Below are positions 1 through 13,833 of a stretch of DNA of 64,000 nt, piece by piece (the stretch's first letter is position 1; the number at the start of each line of letters is the position of its first letter). A program made the translations under genes and the position numbers. This DNA comes from Alentia gelatinosa (taxonomy: Eukaryota > Annelida > Polychaeta > Phyllodocida > Polynoidae), in assembly GCA_950022655.1 (NCBI GenBank), contig OX465583.1, positions 33,693,360-33,757,359 of the forward strand. Reading direction: 5' to 3'. Under the pieces are notes generated by a model. It saw nothing but the letters and a program-made list of their open reading frames with translations. It searched no databases and had not been told where the DNA came from.

Positions 1-3000
1 TCAGTCCTTTCACACGTCCTATAGTGTCAATTATACGACGTCGGCGTCGTGCTCATTGTGTGGCTACCATATTCATTGAGGTATCCACACAACGCCTTCC
101 TTAGAATTCGAAAATGGACGCTTTTGCTTACTTTTGAGCAGTTGCTGCGTTCCCCTTCCCTAAATTTCCGATAGAGGCCATGATGTTTAAAATGAAAAGC
201 TTCAGTAGCAGCTTTGAATAGAGATCATGATTATTGATTGAGCATAGTAAAAGAAACATCTTCATTTTTCTGTTACATTCCACATTAATGGGATTATTGC
301 ATGCTCAAGTGGGAGGAAGGTTTTTTGTGACAAAATCAAGATAGTAGCTTTTATTTCTACGCCAAATTCCAGGTGGTGATAGTGAGACTGGAATAGGAAC
401 CACGGATCCAGATAAATGTTTATGTTTCCTATAATAGAATGCCTCTGCTATCTAGTAGAGAGATAAATCCCCACGGGTTAAATGTCAGACACCATAACCT
501 TTCTACCGTTCTTCCAGACGTAAACGCTGTGCGCAGCTGTTCGTCTCCATGCGATTAGCAAGAACTTCGGTGACAATAGTAATAGTCCCGCTGGCGGCGG
601 TAGGGATATCATAGCCGGCAAATATTGCCTTTTACAGTGTTATTGTGTATACATATGGAAAAACGCCCTCCTATTGTTTTGACTTTTGTAAGGATCATTA
701 CATATTGTTGCAATGAGGAGTAAGCATCTTAACTGTCGGTGTGATATTTCAGGAATTGGGATGGGAAACAGAACAGGACATAATTGAGTGTTGTTGGCAA
801 CCACCTTGTAAATTCCCTGTTTTTGGAGGAAGTTGTTCGAAAATATTCAATGGGTTATAGTATTATTGTGCGTTTCCCTGAGTCCTACAAGAGGCATGTA
901 AATAAGCTGTATGCAGACGAATGGCCAGAATGTATTGTGCTTATGTTGGTGCAATGTACTGACTTCACCTCAGGCTATTGCAACTATAAATACTGCCGTT
1001 GGGGGAGGCATGTAAGTGGCTGTAAATAATTGCCTCTGTTCATGTAGGCAGTCAGTAGACGTGCAAGTAAATATGTAATTTAATGAGATTGTAGAATAGC
1101 GTGATAAACATGGAAATAATCGTAAATTATTGTGCCTGCTGTTGTGTGTAACGTGCATACAAATAACAATAAGCTACTCTGACAGTCGATGCAGAAAGCA
1201 TCCATATGAGAAGCCATAAGCAGAGCATTCAGGAATGAGATTAAGTTTAGCATAAGGACTCACTGATACAAACAGATCCTTCCTGAACTTATCTTTTAAT
1301 TTTCTTGTTCTATAAATTTGAAAAGTTCATGCAATGAGAAAGTTTGGAAAAGATATGACAATTTCAGCGGACATTAAGTTACTCAAACAGACAGACAGTG
1401 GTTATGAATGTATCCAAAGTCATAATACAACCAAAAAGTGATATCATTATTGTCTTTGTATTGCTTTTCTGTAGATATTATTATGATCAGTGAAACATGA
1501 GTAATGAAGGAGGTAAAATTGCAATAACTTTGGTTACAAGAACATTGGATATATGGATATGCTCATGATTTCCATCACTTCGGTAAAACTCCAAATTACA
1601 ATCACAACGGGAGCCCTACTGATTTTACACGTCAAGTCAATAAAAATACTAAGAGCTTAGGTGTCATGGTAGAAACATTTAAAAAGACATACTTTAATTT
1701 GAATGATTATCATGTTTCCCACCTAGTGAACATGCAATTTATAATTGGCCAGCAGTTTAAGAAATAAAATCAGATTCGGAAGGACAGCAACCATCAGTAA
1801 AGTAACCTATATTTTTCCTCCGTTACAGTCTCGAGCTGTTCATTTGTGTTCCTGTCGGCGCATCTGAACAGTAGATTAACTCAAAACCCGACCCATGCAA
1901 TATCACGATAGCCATTAGGGTTTTATCAGAACTCATCTGAAATTTGTAATGTTCATGTTTATGTTTGGCAAACCGAAGGGAGAGGAACAAATATTATGAC
2001 GCGGAACGGAATTTTCTGTTTAGGTGTGGGCTGTTTGGGCGTTTGGATGTGGGTGTGTTTATTTGTGTGTGATTGAGAATGCTTCATTAATCCACCCATG
2101 ACTCCCCGCATCGTTCTCCAAACAAGGAAAGTGATTCTTGCCTTCCCTTTGGGGGCTTTCCCTCAAGGGGTTGTGTCAACTCAAGCAGAAAAGCATTCCG
2201 GGGAAAAAAGTGGGATTCCTGCAGATTAAATTACGGCTTATTTCTCTGCGCATCCTTTCAGCTGTAATTACACCATTTCATTGGTGTCACAATTGCTGCA
2301 TCCTGTAATACTTTTTTTTCATATCCGTTTATTGATCCTACACAAGAAGGGGGGGCATCCCAGTCATTCAGAACATATTTCCGCTACAAGAGATTTTTAT
2401 TTGCATATAGAAGGCAGTTATTTGGTCTGTTAATGGGGGCCTATCCATCTTGCAGAGATAACATGGTGGTAACGCGCTGCATTGCTTTCCAGGCAGGCCC
2501 CTGTTGGGCGCCCGTGTGTCCATGGTTTTCCACCAGGGGGCAGCTCTTTACACGGTCATTACGTGGCGCCGTACGCCATAACGTAGCCCAGTGCCGGCTT
2601 AACGACGTAGATACAGCCAGGAGGAGGAAACCCATCAACACGAACAATGCCTGTTATGTCCGCCCGAGAAATACCGCAAATGTAATACGTCTAGTTTGGT
2701 GCTTCATAGTTTATTGTTGTTGGCGCAACGCAGGATCCATTTATTGTAGGGGCCAAATAATATATACATTAGAGCCTATGTATAACTATATGATAAAGGG
2801 ATTCAGATATATGAATTATATATGCAAATAGGCACATCTGCACGGTTTCACTGTGTATTATAGGCGACTAACCTATTCCTGTTAAAGAGTAAGGTAATGA
2901 CCAAGAAACGAAAAATATCTTGAAATTTTCTAATTCTATGCTTCATACCTAAGCATCACACAAAGCTCGAGTAATCGTGTGATTATTGATGTCTCTGTAT

Positions 3001-4440
3001 TGAGAATTAAAGATAAACTATAGTAATGTCCATTATATTTAATAAAAAGGGATATCCAGTTTACCTTACATAGTCTTGATACCCAGTATCTTATTTAGAG
3101 ATCATCTTCAGGGAAATTGTAAACCTAGAAGCGGTCGATATAGGTGAAATAATCCCCGTGATTGATGGTAGGACAACACGCAAGCAGTGCGTGCAAGAAT
3201 CTCTATAAACTACTGTTTTCAATAAGATGATCACGTTACACACTGCTGAAATACTAGATTAGTGATGTTCGTGAGCTAGAGCAATATCATATGCTTATAC
3301 ATGATTACAAGACGTACATGTGACACATGATAAGATGTTTACCTTCGTTGCTAATGTGTATATCTGAGTATGATAACATTGATATATAGTACATAGTTCT
3401 TATATTCAATATATTTTCTTAATCACTTTATTCATTCCGAGAAATACGTCGGTGCTTCGACCGTTGTAAGTGTACACCTCAGAGTTAACATGGTACACAC
3501 TTTTCACCTTATTTTTGCCAAACTAGTAACAAAGTTCCACCTGGATGGTGGGTTCTAGATAATTAGGAAAGTACATGTTTGGTGTTTGATGCCTTCCATC
3601 TCCAGAACTTCTGTACTGGCCCCGGATGAAGTAAAGATATCTTAGGACAAGTTAATCATTTTTAAAGAGATATCAGATGGTTGTTTCTATTAAGTTATAA
3701 TTCAACGAATATTTTAGTTTTGCCTTACAATCATACGTTATACTTGTTAAGGACCAATCACTTAGATATACTGAATTAAAAATTGCTGATTCTAATTGCT
3801 ATGAGGAGATAATATAACATGACTAAGTTATTGCATGTGGAGCTAATAAAAATTTGTTTAGGGAACTGCCCTTCTACATGATAGATTTTCCTCGGCTTCA
3901 TAATCTATTCAACGATGTTACAAAGTATAGATTACAGATTGATTCAATTAGATGCACAAGAAAGCTAAAAATAGGAGACACATCTTATTAAATCAATGTT
4001 ATTTGGGATCGGCTTATTGTTCGCGCCATGCTTGTATAATATGATACCCCAATCCAAGCAGTGGATTAAGTACGTTTGTTTAGTACATTGAGTTCAAGAT
4101 TTGAGCTGCTATTAAGCGTAGGACCCTCCCGGCACGACCCGGTGTAGTCGCCGTAAAAATGGCAAACATGAAACCCCAACAAAAATACTTTATCACCCAC
4201 CTCCAGTGGAGATCGCAGAGAGATGTCTCTAGCCTGAGGGGTTTTCCCAGCCCACACCAGGGAGCAGCACCAGTGGAGTTTCTGTAGGTAGTGCCTTGGA
4301 CTCCACACCAGGCCAATCCCAACAAGAAGGCAGCCCCTACGACAGCAGAGGAATCTCTCTCTTCTTGTTTCTTTTCCAATTAATAGTACTTTTTTGTGGT
4401 CTCGCCTGCAGGCATGCTGACCGGTTAATAGATGCATCTG
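1..4440. other. AT-rich stretch without a supportable gene
   Basis: Open frames are short, of biased composition and without coding-like codon choice or matching splice sites. I see no repeats beyond short homopolymers. Confidence 0.6.
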
Positions 4441-4790
4441 TGAGTCCCAGCCCGTCTCGTTGGGAATTTCCCCCTCGGCGCGGGGGCCTCGTCAGTGTAA
4501 ACTTGTTAGCGTGCCGCGGGGCCGTCTCCTAAACGGGTTATCTGTCACCTCAGATCTTCCCTTTGCTCCGTGGTAGCGGGGAGGGCATGAGGAGGGGTGG
4601 CCCATCATGTGGGGCCTGTATGACGCGCCTGCCTCATCTAGTCTATCAACCCTATCCCTATGTTACCCTCTGATGCCGCAACCTCCACGGGGCGCCCGGC
4701 GGTGGGCCCGGGCCCTTGACCCGCCAGCTGCCCCCCGGCAACCCCGTCTCATGTTGTGCCAAGCGCAAAGGAGTTCGCATCACAGTTAAA
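4441..4790. other. Isolated GC-rich patch
   Basis: A CpG-containing stretch of ~350 bp (for example CTCGGCGCGGGGGCC) stands out from AT-rich flanks. No exon with good borders was identified. It could be a small CpG island or an unrecognised exon. Confidence 0.35.
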
Positions 4791-6209
4791 ATCAGTGGAG
4801 TAGAGAGCGTGCCTCCCGTGTGGATATCAGTAGTGGGGAAGAAGAGAAATGAGCAGTCCTTTATTGACGCAGACCCAGGAGAGATCTAGCGTGCAAATGC
4901 CTTTCGTGACAGGCCTATCGCTGCCACCTAGCTAAAGGGGCGAGAGATCTATCTATGGTTAACGCGCCAATGTAAAACTAGGTGGCGGCACCTATTCCAG
5001 TCTCTGTGTGGAGTATGCCAGAAGCTGAGCCAGGTGAGATTCAGCGTCAGGGAACTGCAGGTCAGGATGTCTGAAGTAGTATCAGCATTACACATATTAC
5101 CTGAGAATGTTCACTAAAAATCCATATCAGTAGGTATAACATGGTTATACCATCATAATCGAGTGTCTTTTGATAAATGCGTTGATAAAGACGCCTAATA
5201 TAAATGGAAGGTTTAATTGGGCGCTACTAGAATTATAGATATAGTCTATAGATATAATGTCATAAAGATTTCAGAAAGAGAGAAACATTGTTCAGTTCAG
5301 GGTCAACCAAAGTATTCCAGCTTTATATAAAGAAAGCCATCATCGACATCCAATCATCCATTTTTTGGTATTTGCCATTTCATATCATGTCCTGTATTTC
5401 CAATATTGTTCGTTTTGTGTTGCAATTCGTAGTATTGATTATGTTTTGTACATTTGATCTGAGAGTGATGCATCAAGTTGAAAACCCCGTTTGATATCTA
5501 GAATGACATCATATTGTACAGACAACATTCCACGATAATTTGAGTTGAGCATGACTGATGATGACAATGTGGAAACACTGGGCTGAGAGCTTTACCTAAA
5601 CTTGACTTTCCACGATGCTACGGCGTGAGCCTCCGAACGTGTTTTCCGATTTTAGAGATTGTGTATTGAATTCGGTGAAATATTACAGGAAAATGGAACT
5701 TGATCATAGTTTAATTCTCAAGTCGACAAAATAGGCAATATAAGTCTGCTTATACAATGTAGCAACTTTAAGTATGAGATCAGAGGGAATATTTGACAAC
5801 AGGGATAATGCAGCAGTGGCCTTCGCATTATCTCTTCATACATCAATGGCGGTAGTCTCTGTGAACTGCAAGGTGAAAATTGAATATCTATTTTAACCTT
5901 TCTCGCCTCAAATATATGTACTAAATCATTCTGCATAGTCAGCACTTCTAGTTTGTCTGCACGAACTCATACTGTCATCCTGTACTTTTCCACTGGACAT
6001 TCGCCAGACAATAAGTAACTGACCTTTGTGCAGTGAAGACAAGTTGTTGATCGCCATTCCCCAAACAAATATAGGACTTTGTTCAGACATAGATGTATTC
6101 CCCGCCTTGTTAATGCAGAGTGACCTTTTCAGTCAGCATGTTCCTGCATTGAGGGAGGGAAGCGGGAGGATTTCCGTCAGCCGTTAAGGTATCCACGGTA
6201 GTAATTACC

Positions 6210-6450
6210 CCTTTATCTCCTCCCTCCCACTCAATTTCTTTCATTTCCTAACCCCTCTGTCTCTCACTCTCTTTCCCTACCTCTCCCTTACCTCTCCTCC
6301 ACCTCCCCTCATCTCTCTACCTGTCCCCCTTTACATCTATGGGCCTAACCTTCTCTCCCTTCCCCTTCCATCTCCCTTTCCCTTCCCTGTCCCTCCACCT
6401 TCTCTAATTGTGTCTTTGTCTCCCTGTTCATCTCTTTCTATCTGGGGTTA
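6210..6450. repeat. Polypyrimidine (C/T-rich) tract
   Basis: About 240 bp is almost purely C and T on the plus strand, made of CTCCCT, TTCCC and CTCTC words with no exact period. Such tracts can take unusual DNA structures and raise local splicing-factor binding, but no neighbouring exon was found. Confidence 0.8.
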
Positions 6451-8515
6451 GATTGATTAAATACTCTATAAGGACAGTGGTGTTGGAATACTTTAGAGTT
6501 GAATTTTACTGTGATTTAATGTGTCTAAGTTATGGCGAGAAGGGGCATCTGCTTGGTGATGGGGATTATGACCTTGTGGATATTTTAGGAATAGATCCCA
6601 TATATCTAAGGGACCTTTGTTAAGTGCCTCCCTGACCCCAACTCTGGGCAGCTGTCCAGAGATGAGCATACACTAATGTTCTCCGGGGAAAACTATGGAA
6701 GGGGTCTTAAATAGGTAGGGTTAGAATTAACATCCCAGCGTTGTCGGGTGCCTCTTTCTATTGAGTACCTTATGCTTTACTGCCAAGCAACAAAAAAAGG
6801 CAGGGATAAGTACCTCCAAAACACATCCATATCAAGTGTATTCAGCCAAACCAGAAAGAAAGATATTTTGAAGTTCCTTTGAGAAATGTAGATTTTCAAA
6901 AAGCTATAAAAAAAGAAAAAAAGGGAACTTATGTAGCCAAAACAGTCTGGCACTGGAGATTGACAAATAACCTGTCAGCCAGCTTGACCTTTACCACACT
7001 ACATGGAGCAGTTTCATACTCCTCAGGTTCAGTGAGGCAGCACTATAAAACAAGCAGCACCATAAAACGGGCATAGGGTCCCACTGCCACTGCCACTGAC
7101 AAGGCGAGTTACTATACCTCTCACTCACCTGAACCAGATAAGTCAATCATTGAGTCAGTCTCAAAAGGACATAACTAGCCTGCCGAGATGTCAAGCTACT
7201 CAAACAAACGGTTTGTAGCGGAACAACTGGCAGAGTTCTTTGACAGCGAATTTCTGAGATAATTCGAACAGATACTGCCTTGAAACACAGTGGCACGGTT
7301 GTGATTAGAACCTGGTACCCATGATCACACATAGGCAAGTTTGCTACAGATGTGTCCCATGAATGCCCTTATATGGGAATGTCCTGCGGGAAGTCTCCAT
7401 GGTCCGCGGGGCGTCTCCGTCTCCTGACAATACCAGCTCAGCATTTCGCCAACGACAGCCTCCTTCGTGTAGAATACCCCAAGCCATAACTACGACTGTG
7501 CCGAGCCTAATGAGTTTCCCATAGAAGCCACACTCATTTGTCTGAGGGCAAGGAAGCCTCCATCATCAGACCCGCTATACATTGATTATTGCAGTGGGCC
7601 AATTATCTCCTTAGACTAATAGACGCAGCTCATTACCATATTAACATCAGAGCGTGGAGCACACAGGACAGCAGACAGAAGACCGGTGAGATTTTATAGG
7701 CGAGGCGAATACGACGAGGCAGGCAAATAGTCGACTTTTATAATGGCTCCTCAGATGGGTCTCTTCCTTCAACGGCCTTTCATATTTGATATCAGTGGAG
7801 AGGAGTAGGAGAATAAATAACCTGCTAGAATTACGGCGACTGGTTGATGTGGTTGGACGGGACGCTGGTTCCATCCCGTGACAGGGAGATGACGCCAAAA
7901 AAAAACCAGTCTAAAGACCATCACAAATATTTTAACATCTAGACGACCGCTGGCAAACCGAGGCCGTATACTAGCTTTGCTTTGGGGGTTCTTTTAATTC
8001 AAGCAGTGCCTGTCAACTGCTATATCTTTTTACGCTGTGACTGAAGATGCCTGATAACTGTTGTTCTAAGCTTGCCAGGAATGACACCAATTGGGACCTG
8101 GCGTAAATATTTGCCATCGGACAAGATTGGGACTCCAGTAATTCATGAGCAACCAGTTAGCTTAACTGGGAGTCAGTGTTTAAATCCTTTCTCCAAAGTT
8201 TTGATCCCTTACCTTCAGAATAACCTGATCTGGAGTAGTAATATCCATGGCAGAACATTGACCTGATATCTAACGCTGTGATTGGATACGTTTCCCCTTC
8301 ATTATGGAACGGCAAAAAATCAGGGAATACATGAGGAACTAGACAAAGCGACAGACAAGTTTGGTAAAAGAATTTGACCCATATATGACCGTTAAGATAC
8401 AATTCTTGTTACTCACCAGGCTAGCCTTTGTTTTGATTTCACTATAAGCCAATAATCTGTACTTGCTTGTAACTATCATACACGCTACCTACAATCATCT
8501 GTATTATTATCATGT

Positions 8516-8640
8516 GTTTTGTTCAGTTCTGTAAATGTTTTGTTCAAGTTCTGTAATTGTTCTCGGAACTCACGGATGTGGAAGAACGACAAATGAAATG
8601 TCGATTATTCTGTGAATAAAAGATTAAAAAAAGAAAGAAG
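8516..8640 (+). other. Possible retroelement 3' tail
   Basis: A 21-bp doublet (GTTTTGTTCAGTTCTGTAAAT at 8516, again at 8537 with one inserted base) is followed by a small hairpin (CGACA/TGTCG, 8587-8603), AATAAA at 8615 and an A-rich end at 8625-8640. This order resembles the 3' end of a non-LTR retroelement or processed transcript, but no coding part was recognised upstream. Confidence 0.3.
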
Positions 8641-9121
8641 ATAGATTGTGTTTAGAATTAGACATCAGCCTACCAATATGCCCACCTAGCTTAGTAAGGA
8701 CTTGCTATTCCCACGTTTCGTTTTGCTCAATATGAGTCCACTGTGAACAACAGTCTTATCTAGAGTATACCATGCGATAGAGGTTGCGAAGTGTAGTATT
8801 GATTGCACAGCGCTTTTGTATCTATGTCATATGATCCAAGTCTAGAAATAGACCGTCGGTGAATAAAATAGATTGCTGGTAGGGCATCCTAATAACGAGA
8901 ACCCATTGCATGCCTCCTTAAATTAACATAAGCCGTAGACATCCTGCGGTTCGCTGCCTTTATGATGCTGGCAATTTCTGGAGAAAAGACCTCCTGCTCT
9001 TAATGAATTACGTCTTCTGCCAATCACGTCCCACGAGACTGCGGTGTGATTTCTTTAGACGTACCTGGCGACTACAAGGCGCTTGGTGTGAGGGTGTCAC
9101 GCACGTTCGTAGACATACGAC

Positions 9122-9152
9122 GAGCTGCTCGTGAGCTGCTAGTGAGTTGCTC
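9122..9152. repeat. Cluster of GAGCTGCTC motifs at 11-bp spacing
   Basis: GAGCTGCTC (9122), GAGCTGCTA (9133) and GAGTTGCTC (9144) follow one another every 11 bp, close to one helical turn. This is one of the densest groups of the dispersed palindromic motif. Confidence 0.75.
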
Positions 9153-10354
9153 GCGAGTCCCCCACACCAACGCCAGCCCCACACCGCCAACGCCACCACA
9201 GAGGCGACTTTGTACCTGATGACCTGGCGCTGCTGCCACCCCGTATCAACCTGAGGCAACCCCCTTCTGCTCGCCCACCAATACCCACCACCTCGCGACA
9301 CCCTAGGCCTTGCGAGGCGACGTCAACAGTGTGGCCAATAATAGCAGATCTATAAGTGCATGTTTGGGTGGGAGGTGTCAGTTTGGGGATGTGTGTGGGG
9401 AGCACATTGAGGACAGATTCAATACCTCTGCACCAGTGCCAGCAAAACTGCAACTCTACCTTTTACGTGAAGGCTGTAATTTCGTTACAACGACAGGCTG
9501 CATTCCGCTCAAAGCCACTCTGTATTTTCGGTGTGTAGGTGGGCGAGTTTTCTAAATGCCTCTGATTGCCTTTATATGATACAAAAAATAGTATATAGCT
9601 TGCCTGTGATATACCACCATACTTGGGCAAATGACACAAGATAGTACTTAGTGGGTACTGATAGGAGGGTAACCACTGACAGTGGCCGTGTAATTATTGT
9701 TTTAATCACTGCTGACGACGCTGGGTGACACCAGTCGCATCACTGAGGCCCGGCTGTTTAAGCATGGCAAATAGCTTCTCCTTTTATCCTTTTACCTCGA
9801 GTCTCATCAGACTTAACTCTGTCTAATAAATGCCTAATAGCTAGTCTTACACCAACCCGCCAGTGCCAGGGGACGTACATGAGAGTTGTCCTGGTAGTTA
9901 GGGCGACCAGGTTTGAGGAGGCCTTAATGAGCCAAAGTGTTTGTAATTGCCTCCACGCGTACAGCCATTAACGTTATTAGGTGTGTGTGTCAACGTTAAC
10001 GTTCAACCAATGGCGGAATCCTGGACATCTAGAGATGGGTGAGTTATGTCCTGCAATTTATACCGACGGATGTGCGGCTGAAGTTTGGCTTCATGGCAAC
10101 AGAGCTTACTGGATTTATCAAGAAGCCGTCACTTTTCATATGACCTATAATTCGCCTGTGAACATCTGGGCTTTTAGTACATTAAACTTTGGAGTTATTT
10201 TATTTTACATCCTAAACGCTGTTGAAGAGTTGTATGATAGGACATAGTGGATACACTGGAGAGAGTTTCCTTTGGACAACACCAGCCAGTAATATTCAAA
10301 TTGTCCAAGGTCAGAAGCACTAGCCGAAGGTGACTGCTTAATATGCATTCACCT

Positions 10355-10416
10355 CACTAGGTAATTGAAGCCACGGCTAGTCACGTGCGGGCTCTTACCT
10401 ATTGAGCCATGCAGCA
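10355..10416 (-). mobile_element. Possible tRNA-like relic / SINE head (minus strand)
   Basis: On the minus strand, TGGCTCAATAGGTAAGAGC forms an A box with a perfect D stem (GCTC/GAGC). A B-box-like GGCTTCAATTACC follows. The box-to-box distance is about 6 nt shorter than in the SINE heads at 22892 and 58431, and the T stem does not pair. It may be a decayed SINE or chance. Confidence 0.3.
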
Positions 10417-11220
10417 TAGGCCCCTCCATCAGCCAAGTAATTGCCTCCAGCATATCTACATAACCTTAAGTGCTATGGCCAGTTCTGTAATACACAGCTT
10501 CACTTTGATACACCCTGCACGATGGTAAACCACTGTGAACTATTGAACTGTGCCGATATTATACACATCAGACCGAGTGTGCCTGCAAAGTTACGAAAGT
10601 ATTTTTGATTCATCATCGCCTATTCTCTTACTTTCGGTGGAAATGTGGCAATATCCTGTAGAAGGCATAAGGGACTATATGATAGTTATGGTGCAATATC
10701 GCAATACTGGTTATTGTCTTACTCAAGTTTGCAATATAGGCCTGAGGCTATATTCTGGAGAATCTTATCCCTCAGGTGGTTGGTTTAATCTCCACTTTAG
10801 GGTATTGAACCATAGGGCTATCTATAGTATGCACATACCCACGCCATCTTTCCCATCGATGGTGTGTGCCCCTTCTCATGCAGACCTTCTATCTTAATCG
10901 AATCCTCCAGGAGAGAGAGAATCAGTAATGGCCCATGGGAGATGTCCTGCCCAGCTGCTCTAGCCAATAGCATTGACCACTGCCCCTCTCCAATTCTATG
11001 GCACACCAGCCTACATTTTCGGACACTTTTATCCGCTTGACCTGGCTTATGGCAACATTTGGCATCATTTGCAGGGGAAAATACTCGCGTGTGAATGTGG
11101 GGAGGCCAAGTGGGTGGTGGTGATGGTGGAGTCTCATATCATGTGTCGGGATTTTGTTGGGCGAGGCACTCAAGCTGTCAGTGGGTGAGAGAAGCAGAGG
11201 GCCCAGCCGTCATTACACCG

Positions 11221-11278
11221 ACGTCATGACAAGGCGACGTCATGACGCGTCATGTCACGTCATGTGTCAGGACGTCAG
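11221..11278. promoter_or_regulatory. Cluster of CGTCATG / CRE-like half-sites
   Basis: CGTCATG occurs at 11222, 11238, 11248 and 11258, the last three exactly 10 bp apart, and GACGTCAG follows at 11271. GACGTCA overlaps the CRE/ATF core (TGACGTCA), although no perfect 8-mer is present. There is no gene next to it, so function is open. Confidence 0.4.
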
Positions 11279-13774
11279 CACGGTCCCCGTCTACCACAGT
11301 CCTTAAGTTATGCTCCAAGTTTTGAGAGTGGGTGATATACCCCATATTCGTATTTAAAAAACGCCCATAAAAAATTGTGATATGCAACACCTGGATATAT
11401 TACCCATATAAACACTTACAGTTTAGAGCCATTCTCACGAAATGGGAGCGGAAGGCCACCTGAGGACCATATTAATAAATTATGCATGGAACAAATACAT
11501 TCAATTTTTTAGTTAACCTCATCCGGAACCTCGAAACCTAAAGATTCTTTTTTGATAAGGAACGTACCTACAAATAGCTGTGTCCGGATACCTCGAAAGG
11601 CGACAAGATTATGACAACGTAGTTAAAAGAACTTGCATGATCCCATGCCCTCTTTAAAAATAGTGCTCAGGCAAAGCACAGCTAAATGCCGCTATAAAAT
11701 ACAGCCAAAGACCGCAGGACAACTGAGCTCAAATCTATACCGTACATACCAGGGCGATCATATAAAAAAACATAAACCCAAGGTTGATATCCCAGTCAGG
11801 CAATACTCCTTTGAGTGTAGAACATATCATACTACATTGTCAGGCAACAAGGAAATACAGGGAGAAATTCCTGAGAAAAATGCAAAAACAGTGAGCACTA
11901 TTTTTCCCAACACTGCCAAGAATGATCATTGCTATTATCAGACGTCAAATCAACCAAACAAAAAAAAGTAAGTCTTATTGAACAAATTTGACGATAAACT
12001 ACCCGAACGAACAAACAAACCAAACAAAACCCGCCTGATCTACCTATAGCCTGACCTTTCTTGGAGGCACTTGAACCCCGATTAAAAAAGAGTGCTCTTT
12101 TCTCTTGCTGACGCTCGACCTCCCGCCTCCTGTTGAGCCCTCATCCCTGTCTCCCTCCTGTGACCCCCTCCTTCCCGTGATGCGCCCTGGGTCTGGCAGG
12201 GCAACCTGAGGAGGGTCTGGAGGAGCAGCTGGGTGGGGCAAAAACGGCTGAGTGGGGCAGCCACGGCTGGGGCTGGGGCTGTCTGAAGGTGGGGCACCAG
12301 GCGGTAGTATGGTATAATCACGGACCGCTTATCTGGTTGGGGTGTGGGGGTACGTTGATATGACCCACTGATCCGCCACCAGATGGGGCTAGGATATGGG
12401 GGCTAGTAGCAGTTGGGGAGGAGGGAGGGGCTCAGAGAGGGCAAAGACTGCTCATAAGAGATGGTAGACCCATGGCCTTAGTATTTCTTTCTGTATAGAC
12501 AGTGTGGCTTAAGCTATCTGCAGGAAACCTTTACACTTAATATTGCTAATATGAAAGTGTAATAAAAAACCATTTAGCTATTGATTCGCAACTGAGAACC
12601 TGAGTAATTAATTAATTAGAGGAGTGGGGATGAAGGAAGGCAGGTTTTATTTTATCTTCGCTTAGATTCCGTTTTTCTTATAACTCTTTATACTATCGCT
12701 GTTCACAAAGTAATTTGAAGTGGTTTCACTTCTCTGGGAACCATCTCCCAGGAGGGGAAGCGAAGAGAAAATGTAATTTGCGTTATTTCTATCTACCTGC
12801 TTCTCGACATATTCCCTCGCATCTTCATTGTAGATATGATTAGAAATAAGGATATCATTTTCAATATCACATAACACCTCTTCTTAAGTGCATTCAAGTT
12901 CAGACAAACATATATGTCTGAAGTCATAGCCTTTGCGTGCGTCAAAAGTATGTACAGACCTAAGAGATTCCACCCCACCTTTAATAATTGTCAAACATGT
13001 GTATCTTTTTTTTAACTGTGTTTGAAGAGAGTACATAATATGGTGACGTATGTCGGTGTGATCGACCTGCACCTGACAGCAATGTTTGCATCTGCTTCCA
13101 GATTAGCTGTGACCTTTGTGGGCTGGTATAAGGCTGATTTACCACCATTTCGTTTGGTTTGCGCAGATTGACACGGATGGTTAATTGAGAGCAGCTGAGA
13201 CGTAAAAGGAAACGTGTTGAAGATAATTAGACGTATTTGACTGTCACTGACGGGCAGCAGATTTTTAGTTCACGTCCGACCCGATCCAAGGTGTTCTCAT
13301 TCCAGGACATGAAGTTTAATGCCTGTTCACTTCTTCCCCACTAAGCTTTTATGCCACGCCGTCTTAGATTCCATTACTTCGTGATAGGCTTCCCCTTATT
13401 TCTACTTCCAGAGCCATCTAAATAAGATCATCGAATTATTTCATGGGGAATTGAGCCAAGAGCCAATGCAGTATGGATTCCATGTATCTTTCAGGAATGT
13501 CCTTTGAGTCGGTTGGTACGAAGAGATCAGTAACCGAATATAGAACACCTAATGACTCAAGGCCATGTGTCTACCGGATGCTCACATACGACCATACTAA
13601 GAACGTTATTCGAGTCTACGTACGTTTTGATTCCACCTCTACATCAAGACTTGATGAAATCCCCTGATATCATAATGTGTGCTAGATCTTATTCCTTTCT
13701 TCTTCTCACCTGACTTCACAGATTTATATTTCAACTCACCCATTATCAATCACACAGGCGTGATTCGCCCTTGC

Positions 13775-13833
13775 AAGTAGTATATAAAAAGACCAATGCC
13801 GAATTACTCCAGTAAGTAGTATATGGAAAGACC
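13775..13833. repeat. Short direct repeat, 39-bp period
   Basis: AAGTAGTATATAAAAAGACC at 13775 recurs as AAGTAGTATATGGAAAGACC at 13814. Confidence 0.65.

Noticed and set aside
4066..4437. Minus-strand open frame of 123 codons
   Set aside because: A phrase like LEVGDKVFLLG briefly suggested a retroelement integrase end, but nothing else in the frame or around it supports that.
7295..7312. Minus-strand B-box-like GGTTCTAATCA
   Set aside because: No A box upstream on that strand, and no similarity to the SINE copies.
11633..11971. Open frame ending at a donor-like GTAAGT
   Set aside because: Lys/Asn/Thr-rich low-complexity translation and no convincing acceptor. The donor match comes from an A-rich run.
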